From positions 1 through 64,000 of the forward strand of contig JASANC010001223.1 in the NCBI GenBank assembly GCA_030248135.1: DNA of 64,000 bases, given 5' to 3'. Under the pieces are notes generated by a model. It searched no databases, was not told where the DNA came from, and was given only the letters and a program-made list of their open reading frames with translations. Positions 11,201 to 23,406 of this stretch are shown here, piece after piece (within the stretch, counting starts at the first letter, position 1; each line of letters begins with the position of its first letter). Source of the DNA: Theristus sp. LFF4_11 (Eukaryota; Nematoda; Chromadorea; Monhysterida; Xyalidae). The translations under genes were made by a program, and so were the position numbers.

Positions 11201-13488
11201 ACGAACGTTTCGTAAAAAACGAAAAAAAAGCTTTCATTTTGCGTGTTGCTTGCAGGTGTGGCGTTGGCTGCACCGTCAACAGCAACAGCAGCATCCAGCC
11301 ACCCAGCGCACATCACCGATGACGCGATACGCGCAGCAGCAGTCCGTCAAGGACATGCACATCGACGACTCCGAGCAGGACGTGGAGCACGCCTGGATGG
11401 GGCATGGTTCGTGCGTTCGTGGCGTTGTTCTGGCCACTTGGAAATGGGAACTGAAAGCATTCTTGGATTTGGTGTTTGCAGTGACACAGGCGACTTGCTT
11501 GTGAGCTAGCACCGGGGCTAGTTTTGTAAAAGCTCAACAACTGAGCGCTTGTGAGACATGAGACAATTTATTCCTTTTCCTCCTATCACACTGACAAGCA
11601 GACTGGTGAATCAGTTGAAAAAACGGAACTGTGAATGTTTCATGATTTCATTCACGTGCTTAACGCTTAACTGGGCTTTCAGAAAACTGGCCCCTGCGCG
11701 TGAAAATGCGTTGCTAGCAGGCAGCGTACTGTTCCGGCCTGGAGGCCTGGACACAACTTTACAAGAAGTTTCCTCGGCGCAGTTGCTTCAAGTTTTCCTT
11801 CCTTCATATTTGCAGCGTTCAACGACGAACAAATCAACATGAACGCGCCGACGAAGCCGGTGACGGAGTGCTTGAAACTGCGTGGCATGTTTGAGCCGGC
11901 CAGGTCTGTTGTGTTTCTAGGTTTTTTTGTGTTTCCACTGAGTTGTTAACCAATGGGCGCACAGCTGATGAGACCGTCCCGTCATTGCTGGGCGTCTTGT
12001 GCTCGGGTTGAAAAACACCAATTTGTTGCTGGGTTTGTTGTGGTGTAGGTATACACATATACGTGTGCGTCATCATACTGTGCAAACCATGTGGTGTGCT
12101 TATGACCTATTTTTTTAAACGTGTCCCACTGAAATGACGTCATGTGCCGCCAAACATGCGCTTGCCGTTCACAGCAAACCAGACTTTCCGTTTTAGCCGA
12201 TTTCTTCCCGTAAACAAATGGTGAATGTCGAATCAGTCACACGAAACTAAAGTTTTAGTGCCTGTACTTTGACAAACGGGCGTTTTTAAAGCAAATGACG
12301 TCATTTTAGTCCGGACACGTTTGAATAAATCCACAATAGTAGTTTCTCGAATCACCCAAACGCAACCGATCAATCAGTCGGCTAGCTTCCGCGTTCAGGC
12401 AGTCTGACAGTGAATGGGTGGTCGCCCTGCAGGACGCTCTGCTGGAGAAAGTCGGCCCCGACCTCCGAGTGAAACACATCGCGGTGGATCGATTTTCGCC
12501 GGAGGTGCTGGCCGGTTTTCACTGGAATTTGCTTTTTTGTGTTTTCAAGTTTTGGTAGAAAGACATACTTTCAGTTCGTGAGTTTGTGGAGGCGTGAAAA
12601 GTGTGCCAATAAAGTTTGAGTTTTTAGCCAACCTCATATAAACAATCGTTTTTTTGATCTCCTGGGCTTTCATGATCACTGCAACGCTGTTATTCTCACC
12701 GCAGGGTTGCGTCTACATGCAGTTCTACACGAAAGAAGAGGCCTTTGAGGCGTACAAGCTGTTGCATGGCTCCTGGTTCGATGGTAAGACCAGTCCTGCT
12801 CGAAAAATGTGATTTCAGCGATTCTTTCAAACGCGTTTTTTTGCGTATGTGGCACACTGTTTGGTTGTGTATCGTGTTATTTACTGCAAAAGCCAACAAA
12901 TCAGCACCGTTTTTGGTTTTCCCCTTGGCTTCATGGTAGCGCGCTGGACTTTGGTCTGTGCGCTCGTGGGATCGAGCTTCGCCGAGGGATGTCAATGAGG
13001 TACTCAAAATTCTGGAACATTTTTTCGTCGAAAAACACCGGTTTTATTGTCGAAATAACACCTCATGTTTCTCGATGCCATCTCTAGTAGGGCAGCGATC
13101 GAGTTTACTCAGGCACTGAGTGCCCATACACCCCTAGGCGGCGCTCGATCCCCCGAACGAGTCTAACGCGCTACCAGCCAAGCCACGAGGGTGACAATAC
13201 ACGAAGTTCGCTGTTTGCGGTTTCGCCAGGTAGACGCATACCGCGGTGCCCCCTGGCTCGTCATTGCGACGGACCCCAGGCAGAACTGCCGAAGGTGTTT
13301 TACCGCAGGCAGATCTATTGTAAATTATACTTGATTTGCACGCAGGTTTGCTGGTTCGTGCGAAGTTCCTGCGTGTCGCCCGTTACAACGAGCGATTCCC
13401 AGATGCGGCGCGAGCCGTGCACCCGTTGCAAGTGCGCAAACCGCGCCACTCACTGTGGTCGGCGAAGAAAAACAAATGGACACTCTGA
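5276..13488 (+). CDS. LEMD3: LEM-domain inner nuclear membrane protein, MAN1/LEMD3 type
   Basis: A complete gene of 16 exons encoding 734 residues: 5276-5643, 5916-6095, 7302-7449, 7824-8005, 8226-8399, 8596-8681, 8983-9114, 9494-9562, 9879-9980, 10381-10471, 10662-10767, 11256-11406, 11816-11903, 12399-12504, 12705-12783, 13346-13488. All junctions keep phase. Residues 4-43 form a LEM domain (LSDSELRTQLASCG), which in this family binds BAF and chromatin. A basic Ser/Pro-rich nucleoplasmic region follows. TM1 is near 389-410 and TM2 near 432-460. The MSC winged-helix segment (about 461-560) carries YVSVPHVRDMLI and VWRW. A C-terminal RRM/UHM (about 605-715) carries CLKLRGMFEP, HIAVD, GCVYMQF and LLHGSWFDG. 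Known MAN1 binds receptor Smads through this RRM; that role here is inference. The ATG opens directly into the LEM domain. The first donor (GTCGGT) is weak. Confidence 0.93.
6108..6895. mobile_element. hAT-like non-autonomous DNA transposon
   Basis: The 788-bp element begins TAGAGTTGGTAAAAAACCGG and ends in the complement of TAGGGTTGGCACAGGAAAAA. It is flanked on both sides by GTTCGCTG (6100-6107 and 6896-6903), an exact 8-bp target duplication typical of hAT elements. ACCGGTTT motifs repeat near both ends. No transposase frame is seen, so it must be mobilised in trans. It lies in intron 2 of the MAN1-type gene. Confidence 0.85.
8033..8150. repeat. MITE family G, copy 1 (GCTGATTGGTTGGTGATCAC)
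   Basis: A palindromic element in intron 4 of the MAN1-type gene. It opens with GCTGATTGGTTGGTGATCAC and ends with an approximate complement around a CA-rich centre. Related copies occur near 42.4, 47.5, 57.8 and 58.4 kb. Confidence 0.6.
9305..9363 (-). repeat. mariner-type terminus, solo end
   Basis: Read on the minus strand this starts CAGGATGAGCCAAAAAAGG and continues with sequence also present at 36.4 and 37.2 kb. Only one end is present. It lies in intron 7 of the MAN1-type gene. Confidence 0.6.
10030..10225. repeat. MITE family F, diverged copy (TTCTGCGACTCAATGCG)
   Basis: Ends resemble TTTTGGTTCTGCGACTCAATGCG in inverted orientation (left TTTGCTTCTGTGACTC; right GAGTCGCAGAAGCAAAAG). 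It lies in intron 9 of the MAN1-type gene. The well-preserved copies are at 38.5 and 41.8 kb. Confidence 0.5.
11030..11208. repeat. MITE family H, copy 1
   Basis: Inverted ends built on a TTTGAACCTGTCAC-like block followed by TTCGCAGAATACAGAGCTCGCGA. Other copies are at 43.2, 55.6 and 57.6 kb. It lies in intron 11 of the MAN1-type gene. Confidence 0.6.
12924..12989 (+). repeat. tRNA-derived SINE head, copy 1
   Basis: Contains GGTAGCGCG, a GTCTGTGCGCTCG middle and GGGATCGAGC, close to RNA polymerase III A- and B-box sequences. It matches the heads of the copies at 13.1 and 57.3 kb. The acceptor stem is not complete, so it is not a functional tRNA gene. It lies in intron 15 of the MAN1-type gene. 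Confidence 0.55.
13085..13193 (-). repeat. tRNA-derived SINE, copy 2
   Basis: On the minus strand it reads CACCCTCGTGGCTTGGCTGG, then TAGCGCGTTAGACT, then GGGGGATCGAGC (B box), then a GGGGTGTATGGGCAC body shared with the copy at 57.3 kb. It shares an intron with copy 1 in opposite orientation. Confidence 0.65.
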
Positions 13489-15613
13489 CTGGACACACCA
13501 TGACGGTCAGGTGGAGTGACGCATTCGTTCTCGATCGCACATTTCGGTTCGGTTTTGGTTAATTTTCTCGGTTAATTGACTGATTTTGTGCCTGTGTGTG
13601 TCTACAGTTGATTTGATTGAATGACTGGCTCGTTATACACCTGTCTAACTGGTATGCTATGCGCTCCATTGACTTTTTGCAGTATGTTCTTGCTTCTTGA
13701 CTCCAGCTGTGGAATTCTGGAAAATTCATTGATGTTCAATTGAACCTCTAGCCATTATTCGAGTTTGGTCAGCGAAATGTACTGGATACTTCGTCAGTTT
13801 CTGGGCAATTCAACCGAGTGCAGTTGTTCAGTTTTGTGTTCTCTTTTGATATGCTTGACTATTGCTGAGTGGGGAAGTTTTGAAATTTCCTCAAATGCGG
13901 GCTTTTTCGTTATCCACCGGTATTTCGTTCGTTTTTTCATTGTTGTCTGTGTTGTGTTTTGTTAAGGTTTTTTCTTTCTGAGTATTGTTCTGTCCAATTC
14001 TGTACTGTTATGCTGTTTGCTTTTGTGTTTGTTTTGTTGACTCGTAGTTCATTCGTTAACTGGCTGAAAAAATCTGTTGTGTAGCCTTTTTAGTGACTTT
14101 CTGACGCTTTCCCTTCCCTTCAACAGTTTATTCGTACCATTAAATCGGTATAAAATGCTTTTCACGTTTTCCACCACAATTTTTATTAGAATACTTACAA
14201 ACTACCACAACAACCAAAATGAAAGCTGTTGGCTTCCAATTATGAATGGAACATGTTGCTGATAGTTTTTTCATAGGTTTGATAATGCCATTCTGTGAGC
14301 TTCGCATAAACTTTTGTCTCTGTTATTACATGTTGGTTCTTCATTTTTTGTTGCGGGAAAGCGTTTGTCAAGGTTATTTTTATGTTCCTAATATCTAGAG
14401 TGTTTTGTTGAGCTCAGTCTACGATTGTAGCAATTCATCTGCAACTTTGTCACAAAATGAAAAGCCAATAAAATCATTTGTGAATGCACAAAAGAACGAC
14501 TACTACCATTCATGTTGTTTGTTGCTGTTGTGTCTTTTTGTTCTGTGTTGTTCAGTTTTTGTCTGCTTTTTGCTATTTTTTAACATGATTGTCGTCGTTT
14601 GTGTTTCTTTGTCTTGTTGCTTGTGGCTTTTTCCGGGTTTTAGCGATGTTACAGAAAGTCATAAGTTTATTTGTTTCCTTTTGTCATTATAATTCAAATG
14701 TGAGTTCATGCAGTAAACGTAAAAATAAAAGCAGCCTGTTCATGACCATTGGCAACCTTTGGACGACGTGAATGACGTCGCTTTTATTTGAAAGGCTGTT
14801 CACATGCAATATGCAAGTTTTCTTACTGTTTTTTGTGTGTTCTGTTACTGAAAAAGGAAAGTCAAGATTTGAATTGATTTTTGTTGGATAAAGTATAAGT
14901 AACCGAGATAAAAATTGGTTTTGACTGCTCGCTTTATTTAGTATCGATGCAAAATGAAAATAGCGAAAATTCTGTGTGAGTGTCGTACAGTTCGGCGCAA
15001 CAACACGACACATCAGAAAACTGTTGGAAGCTGAAAAACTGCACTGAAAATTTTTACTCGAATTTTTTTCAATGCCAAGTGACCAGTAAAAACATAGATA
15101 ACATCGGAGGAGGGTATAAGGGTATAGCGCTAGCCTTTCCTGCTGCAGCGTGTTCTGAAATATAGCAACGCTTAAAATAAAATGCTATATCTGTAGCATT
15201 GGTGCTATTTTGAGTGCTATAAATGTTTCGCGAGTTCAAGGCGCATTGCCGCGTTGCTTCTGGTTGTTCCCTTGTGAATTTGAATTCGACGCCACAATTT
15301 CAATGTTTGCCGCAAGAAGTACCAACCAACCATGGTATAGAAAAAGCAGTTGGTTAAAATACGCTGTTGAATTTTTTGTTGGCCATTCGTTGATGTGTTG
15401 ACCAAGGCGTCGAACACAAAACGCAATCATGTATCACGAATCTTATACTTCACCAATCAGCAATTCACGCTAAATCACATTTACAGTTGCCACTAATCAA
15501 CCGTATTTGAATATAAGCGGTAAGAAAAAGGAGTTTTCAGATAGCATCTACTTGAGTTACACCAGCGCTCCCTGACGTTTCTTCCGAGCCTTTCCATTGC
15601 TGTGCTACATTTG
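13489..15613. other. intergenic, nothing recognised
   Basis: AT- and T-rich DNA after the MAN1-type gene. Open frames such as the hydrophobic one near 14.4-14.7 kb are poly-T driven and have no family signature. No repeat partner elsewhere in the window was noticed. Confidence 0.4.
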
Positions 15614-15615
15614 TA

Positions 15616-16562
15616 CAGGGTGGGCCAAAAAAGGTTCCATTTTCAAACTGCTGTCACTGGCTGGTGTTTTAATATTATGAGCTGAAATTTTCAGCACTGA
15701 TAAAACATGTGATGCCATTTTACTGACAAAAAAATTTTCGATATATAATTCCTAGCGCTCACTGTGGCAGATTTTCTAAAAAGCTCGAAAAATCAACAAA
15801 TTGACTGAAATGAGTGCAAGAAAAAATTAGCATCAAGATGCGTGATTCAATTTTCAAAGTGTTGCGTAGGTGACAAATGGGTCTTTTTGGATACCCGGGA
15901 TATTGATAGTTCAAATCATGCGCTCAGAGTGGAAAGGTCTCACACTTGAATTGCATTTGAGCAGCTCGAGCGAAATTCTGATGTTTCACAACGGACTCGA
16001 GTCAGCAGCCATGCGAATGCAACAGAAAGAATGCACTCGATCGAGGCGGACGGTGGCGACGCGGAGGACAACAAACGGACTTTTTGTTTTGTGTGTTGCT
16101 CTGTCTGTTAATTTGTTTCTTTTGCAGTTTTTCTGCGGTTTGAATAAAAATAGTGTTTCAGTTTCAGTTTTCTGCAGTTTCGTCATGGTTAAGTGGACAG
16201 CAGAACAACGGTTCTGGTGTGCTATCTGGTGGGAGCAATCTGAAAGTTTTTCTGCAGTGACTCGCCAGTTTCGCGTAAAATTCAATCCAGCCGCTGTCGG
16301 ACGAGAACCTTGATGATGATTTGGATGTCTATGAGCAATGATTCGTTGTAAAATTCTTGGTTAAAAATCCGTTTTTTTTTGAAAATTTGGGAATTTTTAA
16401 ACATTGTGCTGTAAAACTGAATCTACTTGACCAAACTGGACAAAAATTTTGACAGAAAAATGGCATCACATGTTTTATCAATGCTGAAAATTTCAGCTCA
16501 TAATATTGAAACACCAGCCAGTGACAGCAGTTTGAAAATGGAACCTTTTTTGGCCCACCCTG
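15616..16562 (+). mobile_element. mariner-like element, decayed
   Basis: A 947-bp element bounded by TA on both sides. The ends are inverted repeats of about 110 bases starting CAGGGTGGGCCAAAAAAGGT. Inside, at about 16,185-16,310, a short frame (VKWTAEQRFWCAIWW and on) resembles the N-terminal helix-turn-helix of mariner-family transposases, but it ends soon after and no catalytic DDE/D part is present. It is a non-autonomous remnant. Confidence 0.75.
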
Positions 16563-18935
16563 TATTTTCACCGGGATTGGCTTAGTTGGCAGGTTTGTTG
16601 AGATGCGTTATTTCCGCATTGCAACACTTTTGTTGCCGATAACTCATCACATTTTCTTTTCCACGCAAAAGCCCCAGTTTCTGTTTTTGCTAAACCGTCA
16701 TTGCTGGTTATTCAAAGTTTTAAACTGAAAAACACCGAACCGATAAATGAAGTTGTTTGACAAACCAGAATCTCCAGTCAAAACCAAAATAAAACTTTCA
16801 ATTTTTGATTTAAAAGAGTGAGCTGGGTTTTATTCATATTCCAAAAATGTAGACTGAACTTGTTTGCTGACCATTTGGCGACATTCCTAAATTATTGGTG
16901 AGACCCAAAGAGCGATGTGGCCAGCCATAGGTTACACAGGACCAAATTGGTAAACATGTCATGTGCTCACATGAATGTTCCCGCTTCTGGGCCGTTAAAA
17001 CCGCATTATTATTGTGAGCTTACACGCGCGTAAAAGTTTAATTGATCATAAAAACGTTGTACATTATTGCTTAACCCAAACAAGCATGGGCGCGCTTTAT
17101 CTGCAATGTTGCCACATGTGTGCTGTGCACCTGCCGTGGTCATATTTGTCTTTCAGGAGATATTGATTCATTCCGTGTGTCGCAAATTTCAGAAACTTCA
17201 GAGTGTTTCACAAATTGCTGCAACACACTGGAAAACAATCAACCGACATGGAATGAATCATGTGATCATAAAATATTTATATTTTTTATCGTCCTCTTGT
17301 ATCGTCCTCTGGCTTGCGCTTGTGTTGAATGTTTGCTGCAGTACAATGCGGCGGTCATAAATCTTGCTCATTTAGATTTCTGATACCGATGGAAACATAC
17401 TGATGTTCAAGCATTTTCTGTTGCAAAATACGTAAAAAGCTGATGAAACCACTGCTTGCAGAACTACAAGCACTCTCGACCTCAGCAAGACTCTGTTCGG
17501 TAAAAAAACACAAATGTTTCATAAGATTTGTTTGTGGCTCGGCACGCAAGCTGAGAAACGTGCGCGTCATCCACCCATGTTTTTTCTTTGTTTTTCGTGC
17601 TCAGCTGCTTGGATCATCAAAATGTGTTGCAAAAATTTGTACGCAAGATATCGCTGCACAACTCATAATCTTGATACTGTTTACTGTCGCCTGTTAATGA
17701 GAGACTTTGTTTTTATGCTCTCGTTTCTTGAATTGGGTTCAGACAAGATTATTCCTGCTAATACAGGGTGGACATGCCTTCTTTTCATGTATCGATCCAA
17801 ATCGCTGCAGTCGACAAAATACAAAAAAAAAACTGTTTTTTCAATGCATGGGCGCTACGCTACGCTGGACAAACATTGCTCAAGTTGTGATGTCGGTTCG
17901 TTGCTCTAAATCTTTTTAGCACCAGACTCGGATTTACCATCAATTCAGAGTTTCTCAATAATTAATGGGCTCAATTGTGGTCGCGGTTGCCTTTCGCGGT
18001 GTCCTGTCCCAGAAATACTTGAAATTGTTCCTGAGTGTTATAATAAGTTATCAGCTTCATGTAGCACTCTTAGTGACGCGTAGCTGTGCTGAAACGTAGC
18101 TATACGGCCACTAAATGTGTCTCCATGAATGCACCGTAAGGAAGCGGCGGGTGACTTCGCTACTCACTTCATTGCTGATAAGCGACATTTAATTCCGGGA
18201 AACTGCGTGGAACAGGCCACCATGGTGGACATTCCGACGGACACCGGACACACCCTGGCGTTTGACTGCTGCACTATTCGATGTTATGGTCTGGAATAAA
18301 GCCCAGCCCAACTTGGCACCTAAAAAATGTACAGTCCGCTCCGTTTTTTTACCTCTAGCATCGTTTGCTTACATGCCGTTATTGCAGTGACAAAAATATA
18401 ACAGGAAACCATAATTTGCAGCACTAGGATATGTTCTGGCCGTCGCGAGGATTACGTGTGTCTCGCTTTGACTGCCGTTATTTTCACCAATTCTTTTGTC
18501 CGAAATCGTTCCCTACCTTTAGGTGCACTTTATCGTTGTTTTTTGTGATCAAAAAGTACACAGCCAGAACAAACATTTTTTGGTATGCTTGAAAGAAATG
18601 ACTGAAAGCTGTTTGATTAGTTTTCGTTATTTTTTTGTCTTTTGACAGACTTTTTTCTCCCCAACACTTCACGAACTGATTGCACCCTCTACACCCTGGC
18701 AAACTCTCCAGCTCTCAACCCAACCTGTCATTTTGAAATCGCAAAACTCGAAGTTGCTGTTGCGACCGGCTTTTTTATATGTCCTGCCAATGCATGTTTT
18801 AAGTAATCTGAGGAAACCGCTAAAAAATTTCGACGTTTTATAGCCATTTAGACATAGTTCTTGCGTCATAGCACACGTCTTGCGTTTCGCGCTTCCTGTC
18901 AAGCTTTTTTATAGCAGTGGGACTTTCAGCAGAAA
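16563..18935. other. intergenic; one diverged MITE-A copy at about 18,052-18,140
   Basis: No gene is recognised. Around 18,052-18,140 the pattern TTAGTGACGCGTAGCT, its partial complement and CTCCATGAATGCACC looks like a worn copy of MITE family A. The rest shows no clear coding or repeat structure. Confidence 0.4.
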
Positions 18936-19213
18936 TACCGTAAAGTCTTGCATATAAGGTCTCCTTATATAAATTTGAAAATCAAAAATTTCTGAAAAAA
19001 GTGGAATTTTGTTTGTGATAACCTTATAAGTGGGAGGAGGTCTTATATATCTTAATAAAGCGAAGATTAAGAATTCCGGGCCTTATAAACGGGGTGGGAT
19101 TTTAACCAAGTTAAAAATTTGAATTTTTTGGTTTTCCGCCGCGTGACACTCCACCCACTTTTGGGTGGGGGTCTTATAAGTGGGAGGAACCCTATATGCA
19201 AGACTTTACGGTA
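18936..19213. repeat. MITE family C, copy 1 (CCGTAAAGTCTTGCATATAAGG)
   Basis: About 275 bases bounded by TA, with terminal inverted repeats CCGTAAAGTCTTGCATATAAGG. The interior repeats CTTATAAGTGGGAGGA. A second copy lies at 23,407-23,672. No open frame. Confidence 0.8.
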
Positions 19214-19247
19214 TTGCACGTCTTTTGAATACTAATATGCGTACATA

Positions 19248-20382
19248 CAGGGTGTCCCAAAAAAACATAACAAAAGTAAACGGCTCGTGCGGCCGACTGG
19301 TTGCACGTGAAGCCGTGAAATTTGAAACACTTTTAGAACTAAGGAACACATTTTGTGTGTTCAAATTTTATCCCGAAATTCCACTTTTTCAATAATATTT
19401 CAGCAGAAACACGTAAAAACTCAAAAATCACCTAAATTCGTTTTTTTACTCAGGACAAACATCATTGTCGTCATCGAGATTTTCATCTGGCAGTGGCACA
19501 AGTTCATCTTCAGCTTCATCTTTACTGATGTCATAATGTCCATTCTCTCGGCCCTTCAGTTTTACTTTTCTCGGCTGCTCAATGTGTTTTCCATTTTCTC
19601 AATGAACGCCGACATTCAATGTTTGAAACTGATGAACACTTTCTGGTGCAGCGCCCGATCATCGTTGATTTCTTGCACACCGCTGCAGTGGTGGGCGCCG
19701 AAAATGTTCCGCATTATCCGTCAGATGCCCCCAAACGCAGAAGTCAAAGGCTTCATGTCCGGACTCCTATCGGGCCATTCAATTCTGCCCATGCGGCCCA
19801 TCAAGCGCTCACCGAACGACGCCGACAGCCACTCGCGCACTTGTTTCAATTTTCCTCTTGACTTATGGGTTTGGGGCACCTAAAGAAAATTGTGTACCGT
19901 TCGGCGCCCAACATTTTAGACAATTTGAAAACCAAAATTCGCAGTGGTGTGCAAAAAATCAACGATGATCGGGCGCTGCACCAGAATTGCTCATCAATTT
20001 CGAACACCGAATGTCGGCAATCTTTGAGAACAATGAAAACGACATTGAGCAGCTGAAAAAGTGAAACTGAAGGGTCGAGAGGATAAATCTGATGACATCA
20101 ATGAAGACGAAGGTGAAGATGAACTTGCGCCACTGCCATATGTGAATCTCGATGACGACAATGATGATTATCCTGAGTCAAAATGGTGAAGTTAAGTGAT
20201 TTTTGAGTTTTTACGCATTTCTGCTGAAATATTATTGAAAAAAAATGGAATTTCGGGATAAAATTTGGACACACAAAATGTGTTCCTTATTTCTAAAAGT
20301 GTTTCAAATTTCACGGCTTCACGTGCAACCAGTCGGCCGCACGAGCCATTTACTTTTGTTATGTTTTTTTTGGGACACCCTG
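19248..20382. mobile_element. palindromic mariner-like foldback element
   Basis: The element is flanked by TA and has CAGGGTGTCCCAAAAAAA ends with strongly matching inverted arms of about 185 bases. The similarity continues inward: the left part on the minus strand and the right part on the plus strand both encode the C-terminal part of the same transposase. The minus strand around 19,800 gives IEWPDRSPDMKPL, a mariner catalytic-region signature. The plus strand around 19,860-19,930 gives LWVWGHLKKIVYRSAPN. Both share INDDRALHQ. The halves meet near 19,860. Both carry stops, so it is dead as a coding unit. Confidence 0.75.
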
Positions 20383-23300
20383 TACATACATGTGTATATG
20401 TACACTTCTTGGCTTTCAAAAGTTTCTCTCTACACCCGATTTAATTTCGTTGTTTTATTTTTGTTCTGATAATGTCACCGTTTGGCACTGTAGTGTTGCG
20501 AGCAAGTTTATTGCCGCAATTGCGGACCAAAAAATCATCATTTAACGCCAAAAATCTATGTAACGTGGCGCGCGTTTCGTTTCAGCACGCATCGGCTTCA
20601 GTTTGAATTATGGGCAGACTGCGGATATGGTTTAGAAAAAACCAGTGATATCATTCAAGCGGCGCTCAAAAAGCGATCGTTCACGGTGTTTAACCGCTTA
20701 GCGGACTTCAACTTCCTCTGAAAAGCGCCCTTCAAACAATGTGTTTATTCGAAAAAAGTAATTTCACGCGCAGACGCGTTCATCTGCGATTGAAAACAAA
20801 AGATAAACAGAGAGTCGTTTTTCTGTCCAGAAAAGAAGTCAGTTGTTGTTGGTGTGCTTTTGGTGTCTGTTTTTATGTTTTCGATGACGTCTCACTTAAC
20901 TTCATTTGCATTGGACGCGTGTCTCCTGGGAGGTGTAATGCAATGTGTGTGGCTTGGGTAACTTTTTTGCTTTGTATTAGCTGTATGTTCCATTCGTAAA
21001 TTGGGTGAAAATGGGCTGAAGCTTAACCAGAAGTTGCGAAATGAAAAGAAAAAAACAAAATTTTGCACTGAGACAAACCAATGATGGAAATCGCAATTAG
21101 AGGTGTGGTACTCACTGAGAGACCGGTGAATCAAACTCTCCATATAATGCTTGACGTATTTTATATGTCAAAAAGCGTTGTCAGTTTTCAATGGCACTAA
21201 AAAACAGGTCCAATTTGGCTGTGTTTGGTAAAGAAAATATTTATTGGGCTGCCATTGAGCCTTGTTGTTGTGTTGTTGTTGTTGTTGTTGTTGTTGTTGA
21301 ACTTTTTAGCTGTGTAGCTGTGTAGTTGTGTTTGGGTATACAAGTTGCATGTAGTTGATTTTCAGCCAACAAATTTACAGAAACATGCAGCTGATTTCAA
21401 ACAGAAATTCACAGGGAAAACGAGCCTGTAAAGAGTGGCAAGTTTGCAAGCAAACGCATTTTGCATCGTGTCCCATCCCCATGGCTTTATTCTTGAATCG
21501 AAAGAAAGACTACTAACACAAGACCGCTGCTGGCAAGCAATTTCCGCAAACTAGTACAATTCTTTTTGTAATCCCGTTCTGCCTTGTGACGCCTAGTACA
21601 ATAATGCTCATTTTAAAACTCAACATTTAACAAATTTGATCTTTATTTAGTTCAGAGCGCTCAAACCATAACAGCTTTTCTGTTTTTTCTTTCTCATTGT
21701 TGCTGCATAAACATAATGCGCAAAAAGGAATTTATTGCAAGTAATGATATTTTCAAATGCTTCAAAATTGTGCCTTTGGAAATGTTTTCTCTTGTAACTG
21801 TTATCTTCAATTCTTGTACTGTTTTCAATTTAGCTCCAAAACGTACATCCCCTAATTTGTGCTACCGCCAAATCTTTCGAATGAGTTCACACCCCGATTG
21901 GACGCTGCCAAGTTTCAAAAGTAGCGCGCCGCCCCGTGCAGAGTGAAACTTTCTTCAAACCTTTTTAGTTTATAAAAACAAAGCAATGCAGTCGCGCCCA
22001 AAACTGAACAGACTTTGTCCAAAAGGGACTCTGTACGGGCTCTGATGTGGTGTTGCGACTTATGCAAATGCCTCAAAGTACAGGGTGGTCGAAAACACCG
22101 TTTGAGACAGTGTGAGACGTTTTCGTTTCATGTGAGTCAATGCTTTTGTTAGTCTAAGTTTTGACAAGTAAATTAACGACAAAAAAGACAAAAGCCTAGC
22201 AAGCAGATTATTTTTGCATTCTGCACTGCATCTTGCATTGCATCGCTACAACATCTTCTCAGTGTGTTCGAGTGTTCGAGTGTTCGAGTGTTCGAGTGAT
22301 CGAGTGAGTGAGTCACTTTCGGGAAAATTTTGCAGTAAAAAATAAAAGGATGCAGTGCAGTGCAGGATGCAAACAAAATTTCTGCGTGAGTTTGAATCGG
22401 TTCATAGTTTCATGGTGTTTTGGAAACTTTGAGAAAACCGGTTATTTATTGTTACCACCGTGTGAGGAGCTTGCACACACACAAAGTTTTAGCGTTTGAC
22501 GAAGCAAATAGTTTTTACGAAAGACAACTATGGAACAAATCCGGGGCAGCTTCCCGAAGCTGAAACTGTTTACGTTGCTAAATTGTGGGGCCGTGCCGAT
22601 AAAATAAAACGGTCGTCAAAGGCGCACCAAAAAGCGCCACACGACTGAGAAAAAACAGCCCATCATCGCTTTCTGTCGCAAACTTTTTTGCGGGTTGCTG
22701 TTGTTTTTCTTGGCAAACAGTTATATTATATGTACATTTTAGCACTGGACAAAGAGCAAATTATACTTTATGAAGTTGTCAGTTTCAAGTTTTCCAGGCT
22801 CGAAAAACGTTCAGTTTAAGATTTTTTAAATGAAATCACATCCCAAGCTTCGGTTTCAACGTTTTCATCATCAAGGCAACTCGACAGATGTTCGGTGGAT
22901 ATTTTTTCACGCATCCATAAAGTCCAGCATTGTGGTGATTGATTGGGGTTCATTTATTGTTGCGGCAAAGAACGTCTTTTTTACTGCGTTAACCGTGTTT
23001 ATGGTCTGTTTGAAATAACAACGATGAAGATCTAAATGCTATATGCATCTTTTCTGTCAAATTTTTAACTCTCGGAAAAAAGCTTAGAGCAAACTTTCTC
23101 CTATGTGTACATGTATGTGTCTCACTTTATTATACGTATGTTCCTTGCAGTATCTTTCCCGCATACTGTAAATCCCCTCTGGAGTAACTTTCCAATTGTT
23201 GATCGGCCCGATTTCTGGCTCGTGTGGAAGTCAAACTCAAGGGATTACAGTAGAATGTTGTTTTTGAAGTTTCTCTGATTTTTGATCAAATAAATAAAAA

Positions 23301-23406
23301 CTCTGTCCTTAGAGTTTTCGAATGTCAACGAACCAAACATGTTTATCTGAATTTGACGTTTCCACCAATGAAAAATCAAGTTGGAATTTATTATTTTTAA
23401 TACACG
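20383..23406. other. intergenic with simple repeats
   Basis: No gene is recognised. A (GTT)n tract lies at about 21,264-21,300. A nine-base tandem repeat (GTGTTCGA-type) lies at about 22,262-22,312. Elsewhere no structure was noticed. Confidence 0.4.

Noticed and set aside
12924..13193. Functional tRNA genes
   Set aside because: Internal promoter boxes are recognisable, but acceptor, D and anticodon arms do not fold completely in any of the three copies, and two share a non-tRNA body.
14405..14692. Hydrophobic 95-residue plus-strand frame
   Set aside because: Poly-T rich sequence gives Phe/Leu/Cys runs by chance; no splice context or family signature.
22262..22312. CRISPR-like or regulatory array of GTGTTCGA units
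   Set aside because: A plain nine-base tandem microsatellite with no spacers, in an animal genome.
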